From contig CANLCX010000001.1 of the NCBI GenBank assembly GCA_947489315.1, forward strand, positions 1,243,501 to 1,307,500: a stretch of 64,000 nucleotides of DNA, given 5' to 3'. Source of the stretch: an uncultured Sphingomonadaceae bacterium (GTDB lineage Bacteria; Pseudomonadota; Alphaproteobacteria; Sphingomonadales; Sphingomonadaceae). Of this stretch, positions 57,301-64,000 are shown in pieces. Below the pieces are notes generated by a model. The model saw nothing but the letters and a program-made list of their open reading frames with translations. It ran no database searches and was not told the origin of the DNA. The number at the start of each line of letters is the position of its first letter. Position 1 is the first letter of the stretch. Made by a program: the position numbers and the translations under genes.

Positions 57301-58077
57301 TACAACATGTTCTGAATGTGCATATTCGTAGCGCGGGTGCAGGGCAGATAGTTTTATCGAAATTCCATGATTCTGACGCGGATCATCAGAAATCGCGTTA
57401 TTTGCAACCTTTTCTAGAGCGTTGGAATAAGCTGTATAATAATGTTCTGCGTCCTCAGACGTTCGTGCTGCCTCCCCGAGCATGTCGAATGAAAAAAGAT
57501 AACCGTTTCGGCCATATTGCTTCGCCCGTTTCAAAGCCTGATCGAGTGTTTGGGCAAACACAAATTGCGACGATAGAGCTTTAATCGCTGTCCGGGTTGC
57601 AAAGCGCAATTTTGCATTTCCGATCCTTGCCAAAGCGTTTTCGGGATTTTTAGTCCATTGCAGCCATTTATCGATTAAGTGCAAAACTCGGCCGGACAGG
57701 CTCATGGCAAGAGTGTGGCCAGAGCCGCTGTGCGAAAGCCAATGCCGACCTGTGAGCTTGTCGCGGATCAGCTCATTGGCCGTAATTGCGTCGGTCGTAC
57801 GGGACAATGCCTCGGCCAGCCGCATCAGTTGCACACCTTCGTCGCTCGATAGACCATATTCCGTCAGGAACTGCTCGATTAGGGGCTGTTTTCGATTGTT
57901 TCGCAGTTGTTCGATCAGGGCGCTGCTGCTGTTCGATATTCTGCTCCAGGCTGCGTGATCTAGCTTCAAGTCTTTGGCCATTTGTGCTCGTAAAGCGTCC
58001 TCGGAGCGCCATGTCGCAGCCGACATAGCAGTCCGGAGTTTTTGTTCGGACGGATGGACGGGGATTTGCTGATTCAT
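54373..58077 (-). CDS. putA: Bifunctional proline dehydrogenase / L-glutamate gamma-semialdehyde dehydrogenase
   Basis: Converts proline to glutamate in two channelled steps, delivering electrons to quinone and NAD+. The 1234 aa contain an N-terminal helical arm and an FAD proline dehydrogenase barrel ([53 protein letters not shown] region). The aldehyde dehydrogenase follows ([35 protein letters not shown], nucleophile Cys in [10 protein letters not shown]). A C-terminal ALDH-like extension is typical of longer PutA. No ribbon-helix-helix repressor domain is seen at the N-terminus, so regulation is left to the divergent Lrp-type gene. Confidence 0.96.
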   Translation of the reverse strand: [1234 protein letters not shown]

Positions 58078-58185
58078 CTTGCGAATTTATTGACTCATAC
58101 TAGGTAGGTCATACCCAAATTTGGAAAATATTGGGAATGTATACCTATTATATATAAGGTATTAGAACAAAAGGACTACTATGCG
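58078..58185. promoter_or_regulatory. putA-putR divergent promoter/operator region
   Basis: 108 bp, AT-rich. It contains the partly symmetric CCCAAATTTGG (58114-58124) and, seven bases on, TTGGGAATGT, plus a TATTATATATAAGG stretch near the putR side. A related CCCAATTTGGG occurs downstream of putR at 58716-58726. Lrp-family proteins bind degenerate AT-rich palindromes, so these are candidate PutR sites (inference). Confidence 0.55.
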
Positions 58186-58665
58186 ATGGAAGGCAAAGGG
58201 CTTGATAAATTTGATTGGCGTATATTAAAGGCAGTTCAGACCGATGGCCGGCTTTCACTTTCTTCGCTTTCTGCTCAAGTCGGTCTATCGAAAACGCCGT
58301 GTCAGATCCGTCTGAAGCGCCTCGAGGAAGAAGGCTATATCACTGGCTATCACGCGCAGCTCAACATGCGGAAAATTCGAAAAAACTATGTTGTTTTCAT
58401 TCAAGTGAAACTGGAGGCAACCAGTCGTCGGCATCTTGAACAATTTAACGCGGCGGCAAGAAAAATGGATGCGATCCAGTCATGCCATATGATGGCAGGT
58501 GGCTTTGATTATCTACTCAAGGTTCGCTGCCGCAATATGGAGGAATATCGGGTGATCCTGACAGATTGCATTAATGATTTGCCGGGAGTCTACCAAACAA
58601 CCACCTTCCCAGTAATGGAGGAAGTGAAGCGCGCTATCGGCGTCGATCTAACTGAACTCATTTAG
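58186..58665 (+). CDS. putR: Lrp/AsnC-family regulator, probable proline-responsive activator of putA
   Basis: A 159-aa regulator: the N-terminal winged HTH (LDKFDWRILKAVQTDGRLSLSSLSAQVGLSKTPCQIRLKRLEEEGYITGYHAQLN) is followed by the RAM ligand-binding domain (VVFIQVKLEATSRRHLEQF...DYLLKVRCRNMEEYR). The opening KGLDKFDWRIL and the SKTPCQIR helix resemble alphaproteobacterial PutR, and its divergent position beside putA supports proline-induced activation of putA with autorepression. Confidence 0.9.
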   Translation: MEGKGLDKFDWRILKAVQTDGRLSLSSLSAQVGLSKTPCQIRLKRLEEEGYITGYHAQLNMRKIRKNYVVFIQVKLEATSRRHLEQFNAAARKMDAIQSCHMMAGGFDYLLKVRCRNMEEYRVILTDCINDLPGVYQTTTFPVMEEVKRAIGVDLTELI

Positions 58666-58761
58666 AGCCAAATCCTCCGGTGCTTGTGTTCGGTTTTGAC
58701 AGCTACCTAGATCAGCCCAATTTGGGAATAACGGTGCTTGCTAAATATCTCTAACGTGGCC

Positions 58762-58795
58762 AGTCTATGAACAATAACAATATTGTTCATAGACT
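58762..58795. promoter_or_regulatory. Perfect 15-bp palindrome (hairpin/operator) upstream of the 58.8-kb gene
   Basis: AGTCTATGAACAATA, a 4-nt spacer ACAA, then the exact reverse complement. It lies 43 bp upstream of the next gene's ATG. It is AT-rich and followed by TTGG rather than a U-tract, so an operator or cruciform is more likely than a terminator. The inner TGAACAAT...ATTGTTCA could suit a dimeric regulator. Confidence 0.7.
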
Positions 58796-58838
58796 TTGGC
58801 ATTGCGGTTAGTAGCTGACGGACTGAACAATTATAACG

Positions 58839-59444
58839 ATGTCGGGGACGGTGATGGAATTCTCTTATTCTGAAATATTGGATATTCTTTCGATAAAACA
58901 TAAGGTGACTAAGAGTAAGGTTGTCGCATTTCGAGGAAGGCTACAGCATTTCCAACGACTTGGTTTCCCCGCTGGAGCGAACACTGGAAAAGGCCATATG
59001 GTTGCCTATTCATGGCGAGAATTATTTCTGATTGGCCTTGCTCTTGATTGCTTGGAAATTGGCTCAACTCCGGATCGTAGTGTCAATGAGATCGTAAAGT
59101 TTGAAGATGTTTTTCTGTCAGCCGTGGCCCGCGTAGCGCGAGGAGGACAAACCGATGACGGTGAAGACTTTGCCTGCTTCCTCATTGTGGAATTGTCGAA
59201 CCTTATGTCGCTAAAAGCGGAGGACGATTGGAGTCAAACTGTTAAATTGCTCTCTCACCATGATCTGATGGAAATTTTATCCAGCGAGGGCTTGGATGCG
59301 CATCGCTCGCCTTATGCGTTGATTGATTTGCGACAATTTTTGGCGGGAATATTGAATGCCGCCTTTGAAACGCTCGATCGCTCAAAAGGAAAAATTGTTA
59401 GTGATTTGAAAAACTGGGCCAGTCGACAACCGGAAATTCAATAG
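58839..59444 (+). CDS. Uncharacterised protein, possible MerR-like winged-helix DNA binder
   Basis: A 201-aa protein I do not recognise by name. The N-terminal ~75 residues (VTKSKVVAFRGRLQHFQRLGFPAGANTGKGHMVAYSWRELFLIGLALDCLEIG) look like a helix-turn-helix followed by a wing and a long helix, the shape used by MerR-like proteins. The rest is helical and lacks Cys-rich or catalytic motifs. Two starts are possible (58839 or 58854). It sits between putR and a convergent PilZ gene, downstream of a strong palindrome that could be its own operator. Function is open. Confidence 0.7.
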   Translation: MSGTVMEFSYSEILDILSIKHKVTKSKVVAFRGRLQHFQRLGFPAGANTGKGHMVAYSWRELFLIGLALDCLEIGSTPDRSVNEIVKFEDVFLSAVARVARGGQTDDGEDFACFLIVELSNLMSLKAEDDWSQTVKLLSHHDLMEILSSEGLDAHRSPYALIDLRQFLAGILNAAFETLDRSKGKIVSDLKNWASRQPEIQ

Positions 59445-59465
59445 CTGCGCTATCCGCTGCTCATT

Positions 59466-59819
59466 CTAATCAACAGCAACTTCTAGTTTCTGTAGCTGTG
59501 AGACGAGCTGTTCAAATATTTTTTTAGGTAAAGGTCGGGTGAATTGGCATCCGTAGTCCTTAAACCCTTCCCATTTTATGTTAGCGCTTAGGGATTGTAT
59601 GCTTGGCAATCTGATAAAAACAGGTTGTTGCGGATCTAAGCTTTTGCGGCTCGTCATTTTGAATCCGGACAGGGAGATGTCTGATAGAGTGGCGCGACAT
59701 AGTTTATTTTCGGATTGTGTCACGAAAATCTCGGTCCTAATAGCCTCCCTATGATTTATTCTGCTTTCGAAATCAGATGCGCTCTGATCTGTGTCATCAA
59801 GACGCTGTGAATTGGCCAT
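59466..59819 (-). CDS. PilZ-domain protein (cyclic-di-GMP receptor)
   Basis: A 117-aa single-domain PilZ protein. The cyclic-di-GMP motif is complete: Arg24-x3-Arg28 (HREAIR) and Asp47-x-Ser49-x2-Gly52 (DISLSGFKM). Beta strands VFIRLPSIQSLSANIKWEGFKDYGCQFTRPL follow, as in other PilZ folds. It is convergent with the 58.8-kb gene, the stops 21 bp apart. It is a plausible read-out for the GGDEF/EAL proteins encoded in this window. Confidence 0.9.
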   Translation of the reverse strand: MANSQRLDDTDQSASDFESRINHREAIRTEIFVTQSENKLCRATLSDISLSGFKMTSRKSLDPQQPVFIRLPSIQSLSANIKWEGFKDYGCQFTRPLPKKIFEQLVSQLQKLEVAVD

Positions 59820-60123
59820 TTATCATCCCATTTTGGTCATCGCAGAGATAAACACGGTTTGTCGGGTCATTTATTAAGACAAACAAATCAGCAATTCCGA
59901 TAATATTCTGAGGATATCGAATAATCGCGATGCCGATGAGAATAGACTGATCAAAATGGTCTTATTAACTGGTGGGGAGAACGGGTTAGAGTCTCTAGGA
60001 TACCTGTCTTAGCCGGAGTGTTCCAAGCTGTCGCAATGATTGTCGATGACTTTGGTCAATTGCTCGGTTGAGGAAAGTAAGAGAGCTGTATAGCGTTGCA
60101 GTAATATCTATGGAGTAAGCATT
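59820..60123 (+). promoter_or_regulatory. Intergenic region PilZ-thyA (~300 bp)
   Basis: No gene is supported. It contains the divergent starts of the PilZ gene (minus) and thyA (plus). The RBS GGAG (60113-60116) sits eight bases before the GTG start of thyA. No palindrome or terminator stands out. Confidence 0.45.
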
Positions 60124-61056
60124 GTGATTCCTGACCAGCATTATGAGCAACAGTATCTTGATTTAATGCGGCATATTTGGACTAGCGGCGACGAGCGGGT
60201 TGATCGAACGGGTGTCGGTACCCGGGCGGTATTTGGTGCGACCATGCGATTTGATCTTGCAGATGATGCCATTCCTCTTCTGACGACAAAACGGGTTTTT
60301 TGGAAAACGGCTACTCGGGAAATGCTTTGGTTTCTTACCGGTGATACAAATATCCGTTCGTTGGTAGAGCAAAATGTACACATCTGGACTGATTGGCCAT
60401 TGGACAAATATCGCAAAGAAACGGGTGATGATATAAGCCGGGATGGTTTCGAGCAGCGGATTATTGAAGATAGTGTATTTGCTGAACAGTGGGGCGATTT
60501 AGGACCTGTCTATGGAAAGCAATGGGTCAATTGGCCGCGCTATACACCGGCGGGTGAAGGGCTGTATCGCCTCGAAGAAAAGGGCATCAACCAGATAAAA
60601 CTGCTAATTGATGGCCTTAAAAATAATCCAGGTTCGCGCCGCCATATTTTTACAGGTTGGAATGTTGCGGAACTAGATCAAATGGCTTTGCCGCCCTGTC
60701 ATAAAACGTATCAATTTTATGTGTCTAAAGGCAAGTTGTCCGGCATATTATATCAGCGCAGTTGCGACTTAGGGTTGGGTTTTGCATTCAATATATATTC
60801 TGCTGCACTGCTTGTTCGTATGATAGCCCAGCAGTGCGATTTGGAACCGGGGGAGTTGATCTGGAATGGCGGTGACGTGCACCTGTATCTGAACCATGCA
60901 GAGCTTGTTGAAGAGCAGCTTTCGCGTAAACCTATTGGGGCGCCAAAGCTTAAAATAGTGGGTAGGCCGAAATCCATTTTCGATTACGAGATCACTGATT
61001 TTGAAGTGCAGGATTATGCGCCGCAACCCCATATTTCTGCACCTGTTGCGGTTTGA
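60124..61056 (+). CDS. thyA: Thymidylate synthase
   Basis: Methylates dUMP to dTMP with methylene-tetrahydrofolate. The 310-aa product starts with GTG at 60124, preceded by GGAG. Motifs: DRTGVGTRAVFGATMRFDL, LLTTKRVFWKTATREMLWFLTGDTNIRSL, and the catalytic Cys in MALPPCHKTYQFYV. YQRSCDLGLGFAFNIYSAALLVRMIAQ and GGDVHLYLNHAELV follow. It is somewhat longer than the 264-aa E. coli enzyme because of an insertion around residues 85-130, as in other long-form ThyA proteins. It is monocistronic by position. Confidence 0.96.
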   Translation: MIPDQHYEQQYLDLMRHIWTSGDERVDRTGVGTRAVFGATMRFDLADDAIPLLTTKRVFWKTATREMLWFLTGDTNIRSLVEQNVHIWTDWPLDKYRKETGDDISRDGFEQRIIEDSVFAEQWGDLGPVYGKQWVNWPRYTPAGEGLYRLEEKGINQIKLLIDGLKNNPGSRRHIFTGWNVAELDQMALPPCHKTYQFYVSKGKLSGILYQRSCDLGLGFAFNIYSAALLVRMIAQQCDLEPGELIWNGGDVHLYLNHAELVEEQLSRKPIGAPKLKIVGRPKSIFDYEITDFEVQDYAPQPHISAPVAV

Positions 61057-61267
61057 TATCTGCGGTAACCAACCCAGCTAAAGTTGTTATGATTTAATAT
61101 TCAATATCACCTGCAGATAATTTTATTTCAGAGCAGGAATGTAATCTGGTGTTAATCTATGCTAATAGCGATTCGGTAACGAGTCGCGTAACACCATAAA
61201 ATTAGTAGTAAAGTTCGTCCCAAGATTAGTGAGGAGTAGTCCAAACAATTTTTAAGGGAGCTTTCAA

Positions 61268-64000
61268 ATGCAATTTCGCAACATCGACCGCTTATTACTG
61301 ATAAACGCATCATCAATCGCCTGCATCGCAGGATTAGTCGCACCGGCTCAAGCGCAAACAGCCTTAACTGTCGCAGAGGATTCCGCGCAATCCCGACCTG
61401 TAATGGTCGAGAATGCTCCTAACATTGTCATTCGCGATGATCTCACTTTGGACGACCCGCCCCCGGTTGGTATATTTGATAATATTGTTGATGTAACTGG
61501 CGTAGGGCAAATGACTGTACGCGGTGATCAAACTTCTTTCGGACTAGGTCTTTGCACAGGTACTTTAATCAATCCCCGCACCGTCATATTCGCAGCTCAC
61601 TGCGTAAATAGCCGGGAAGCCGATGATTATGGCTTCGCCTCAGGTGGCACAGCGATCGCCTTTGGTTTTAGCGCTGACAATCGTCCTGCTGTGCGCCGTT
61701 GGGTTGGACTTGATGACGGTGTCGCAAATCAGACAGACGTGGATTTCAATATCTATAACGTTGAACAGGTCTGGTATGATGAACGCTCCATTCCAACCGG
61801 CTTTCTCGAGGCAGATGTTGCTCTCGCGACGCTCGATACCCATGCTGATGGCGTCCCGACTTGGACCCTCTTGTTCTCGCCGCTAAGAGAAGAAACCCAC
61901 GGTGTGATCAACGGTTACGGGGCAAGGGGGTTAGGCCCTGATGGATCCAATCTCGGCATCGATTTTCGACGGCGTATTGCAGAAAATATGATTTCATCCG
62001 CTAGTTCTCTTGACGACAGGAATAACTTCCTCTTTGGCCCTGGCGATCCGAATTTGCCACAAACGCTGTACAACACGGATTTTGATAGTCCCGAAGGTCA
62101 AGCAGCTTTTGACTCAGAAAATGGCCGGTTCGATTTCGATCTCTACGATGGCGCTGCGTTACCACGTGAAGGAACAACCGCGGGCGGCGATTCCGGCAGC
62201 GCATTGGTTGCGGATGAGCTGTTCGATACACCGGTAATTACGTCGGTGCTTTCTGGCGGTTCGCGGTTTTTCGGTTCTGAGGAGGATCCTGATCCAGCGC
62301 TTACATTCCAGCCATTTTCATCTTATGGAACGCAAAGCTTTTACCAACCGCTTTACCTGTTCTGGGATCAGATCGTTGCGAATAACAGCTACGTTTATGC
62401 TTCCAGTCGTCCGGGGACACGCAACTGGATGAACCCGCGTCACTGGGTGCAGGATATGGACCCGAACTATGGTATTAGTGTTGATGGTGAACTCGTTAAC
62501 GCACTCCCGGGTTTTGAAGCGCAAGGTGTCACGGGCGACACTCCCAAATTTGGCAATGTCTGCTTTCTCGATGACTGTCTCGATCTCTCAACCTTAAGTG
62601 TCGATTTTGATGAAGGCACACCTAATAGTGTCTTTATCGAAGGTGGTCCGGGTAGCCGCAATTTCGTTCCGAACAATATAGTCGCTGATCCATCAGCCGA
62701 CGTTCGGGCGCGCTATTATGAAGTGACACTGGCCGCAAACGGAGCGACAAGACTGCGCGACGACGTGACCATCGACCGCCTGAATATAGAAGGTGCAGCC
62801 CGGCTCGATATTCGCAGGCGAGGGAACCTTAAAGTTTGGGGCGATTATACGCAGACTGGTGGTTGGCTTGATCTGAGAGGTACTCTGACAACTGGTGAAG
62901 CATTCCTTGGTGTAGGACTGTTAACAGGTGATGGTTTGTTCGATCCGACATTCTTGACGTCTGTCAACGGTTCAATAGCACCCGGGCGTAACTTTGGAGA
63001 CAGGGGCACGCTGACAATTGCAGGTGATGTCATATTAGCTTCTGGTACGTTGGCTATTTTTGATGTCAGCCGGCGTGGCAATGACAAACTAGCGGTAATT
63101 GGCGATGCCGACAACTCTGGTGTTATTTCGCTGGGTGGTACCGCGGCTGTGGTAAACGCCTTTGGGCGTCTTAGCGCGCGCTTCGGTCAGACGTTTGAGA
63201 TTATTACGGCCGAAGGTGGCGTCGAAAATGCTTTTGACGATGTTGTTGGACGGATTGGTGTTCTTTATCCGGAACTGATTTACGGTCCGAATAACGTTAC
63301 CGCGAGGATGCGGGCTCTCCGTTTCTCTGATTTCTTCAATAGCGGCGGTGTCACCAACCCATTTGCTCTGGCATTTGGCCGTGCACTAGATGGTGCTCGA
63401 GGCAACTCTTACTCTGATTTGAGTAATGTCTTTGGGTTGATTGATGTCATGGAAGTGGGCCAGTTAAGCGCTACCTTCCAAAGCCTGTCTGCAACGCAAG
63501 CAGGCCGTACGACGACGCTCGATCAACAACAAAGTTCTGTTATGCGCAGTCTGGTGTCCGATCGGCTATCACTACTGGGTGCCAAAGAAGGTGTGAAAGG
63601 CAAGATCAGAATTATCGGTGCTCCGGGGGTTCTCAATAATCGCCAGCTGACCAACAGTTCGGCCTCACAGATCAGCTTTGCTGGAAATTACCAGTCTTCA
63701 AACTGGAATGCCGTACAACTGCCTGAGAATATGAGCGGTTTCATGTCGGCTGGATATAACCAGTCCACATTGGCCTTCGGTGGCAATGGCGCGCAAGACC
63801 GACAAGGAAGCTGGCATATAGCGATGGGGCTGGAATTTGGTCTCAATGATCGCACAACTCTTGGTACAGCCTTTGGCTATGCCGATGGTGCCCAGCAAGT
63901 CAGCGGAAGTCTAGCGAATGTTGAGACTAACCAGGCATCGGTTTATGGTAATTATCGTCTTGGTGGTAATTTCTATATCGGCGGACAAGCATCAATGTCT
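61268..64000 (+). CDS. Trypsin-like serine protease autotransporter, partial (C-terminus off right edge)
   Basis: Open from the ATG at 61268 (RBS AAGGGAG) to the window edge, 911 codons. A signal peptide (LLINASSIACIAGLVAPAQA) is followed by a chymotrypsin-fold protease with His near residue 110 (FAAHC), Asp near 182 (EADVALATL) and Ser near 308 (GGDSGSAL). A beta-helix-like passenger follows, with repeated LTV.GDYTQTGGWLDLRGTL-type segments, and LGTAFGYADGAQQVSGS-type barrel sequence near the edge. The layout matches sphingomonad autotransporter serine proteases. The end of the barrel is not visible. Confidence 0.88.
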   Translation, partial: MQFRNIDRLLLINASSIACIAGLVAPAQAQTALTVAEDSAQSRPVMVENAPNIVIRDDLTLDDPPPVGIFDNIVDVTGVGQMTVRGDQTSFGLGLCTGTLINPRTVIFAAHCVNSREADDYGFASGGTAIAFGFSADNRPAVRRWVGLDDGVANQTDVDFNIYNVEQVWYDERSIPTGFLEADVALATLDTHADGVPTWTLLFSPLREETHGVINGYGARGLGPDGSNLGIDFRRRIAENMISSASSLDDRNNFLFGPGDPNLPQTLYNTDFDSPEGQAAFDSENGRFDFDLYDGAALPREGTTAGGDSGSALVADELFDTPVITSVLSGGSRFFGSEEDPDPALTFQPFSSYGTQSFYQPLYLFWDQIVANNSYVYASSRPGTRNWMNPRHWVQDMDPNYGISVDGELVNALPGFEAQGVTGDTPKFGNVCFLDDCLDLSTLSVDFDEGTPNSVFIEGGPGSRNFVPNNIVADPSADVRARYYEVTLAANGATRLRDDVTIDRLNIEGAARLDIRRRGNLKVWGDYTQTGGWLDLRGTLTTGEAFLGVGLLTGDGLFDPTFLTSVNGSIAPGRNFGDRGTLTIAGDVILASGTLAIFDVSRRGNDKLAVIGDADNSGVISLGGTAAVVNAFGRLSARFGQTFEIITAEGGVENAFDDVVGRIGVLYPELIYGPNNVTARMRALRFSDFFNSGGVTNPFALAFGRALDGARGNSYSDLSNVFGLIDVMEVGQLSATFQSLSATQAGRTTTLDQQQSSVMRSLVSDRLSLLGAKEGVKGKIRIIGAPGVLNNRQLTNSSASQISFAGNYQSSNWNAVQLPENMSGFMSAGYNQSTLAFGGNGAQDRQGSWHIAMGLEFGLNDRTTLGTAFGYADGAQQVSGSLANVETNQASVYGNYRLGGNFYIGGQASMS

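Noticed and set aside
58762..58795. Palindrome as a Rho-independent terminator for putR
   Set aside because: Stem is AT-rich, nearly 100 bp past putR, and no U-tract follows; an operator is more likely.

Overview
The window is a stretch of chromosome from an alphaproteobacterium, most likely a marine or freshwater member of the Sphingomonadales (Sphingorhabdus/Parasphingorhabdus/Sphingopyxis-like). The grounds are the block accD-trpA-trpB-trpF-pyrF-lapA, a GcrA cell-cycle regulator, a split F-type ATPase locus with a b' subunit, moderate GC content (about 50-53% by eye), and S8 and S1 serine-protease autotransporter-like proteins. The taxonomic call is inference, because no rRNA gene is present. 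Coding density is high and the only RNA gene seen is one tRNA-Ser.

Layout. 1-6.2 kb (minus strand): partial accD, trpA, a mobile-looking DUF559 gene between perfect 37-nt inverted repeats, trpB, trpF, pyrF, lapA-like, purB. 6.3-9.7 kb (plus): a phosphofructokinase and a DoxX/NDH-2 fusion. 9.7-14.4 kb: radC (minus) and a ydbH-ynbE-ydbL set (plus). 14.6-19.9 kb: atpI/Z-atpB-atpE-atpF'-atpF, then uvrC-recO. 20-24 kb: leuB, metZ, apaG, a LysR regulator and a GNAT enzyme. 24-28 kb (minus): a class A beta-lactamase-fold protein, parE, gcrA. 28-32 kb: an ABC-2 permease, hspQ, tRNA-Ser(CGA), and a SnoaL-like protein paired with a Rieske oxygenase. 32-37.7 kb (minus): a TPR-GGDEF-EAL protein and an S8 protease with 14 N-terminal heptad repeats.

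38-48.2 kb (plus) is a compact neutral-lipid cluster: HAD/PlsC fusion, PlsB, wax ester synthase/DGAT, DUF3336 patatin lipase, monoacylglycerol-lipase-like hydrolase, a second alpha/beta hydrolase, and gpsA. Together these could cover glycerol-3-phosphate supply, acylation to phosphatidate, triacylglycerol or wax ester synthesis, and remobilisation. Two of the enzymes carry histone-like, lysine-rich C-terminal tails.

48.5-54.3 kb holds the most interesting system: an RpfF-type crotonase (diffusible signal factor synthase) with both catalytic glutamates, convergent (stop codons overlapping) with a two-gene operon. That operon encodes a REC-PAS-GGDEF-EAL response regulator and an RpfC-like hybrid kinase (multi-TM input, HisKA/HATPase, REC, Hpt) with a polyhistidine N-terminus. 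The layout copies the Xanthomonas rpfF / rpfGHC locus, but the HD-GYP output protein is replaced by a GGDEF-EAL protein. A PilZ protein lies about 5 kb further on. 54.4-58.7 kb: putA and divergent putR. 58.8-64 kb: an unrecognised protein behind a 15-bp perfect palindrome, the PilZ protein, thyA, and a trypsin-like autotransporter that runs off the right edge.
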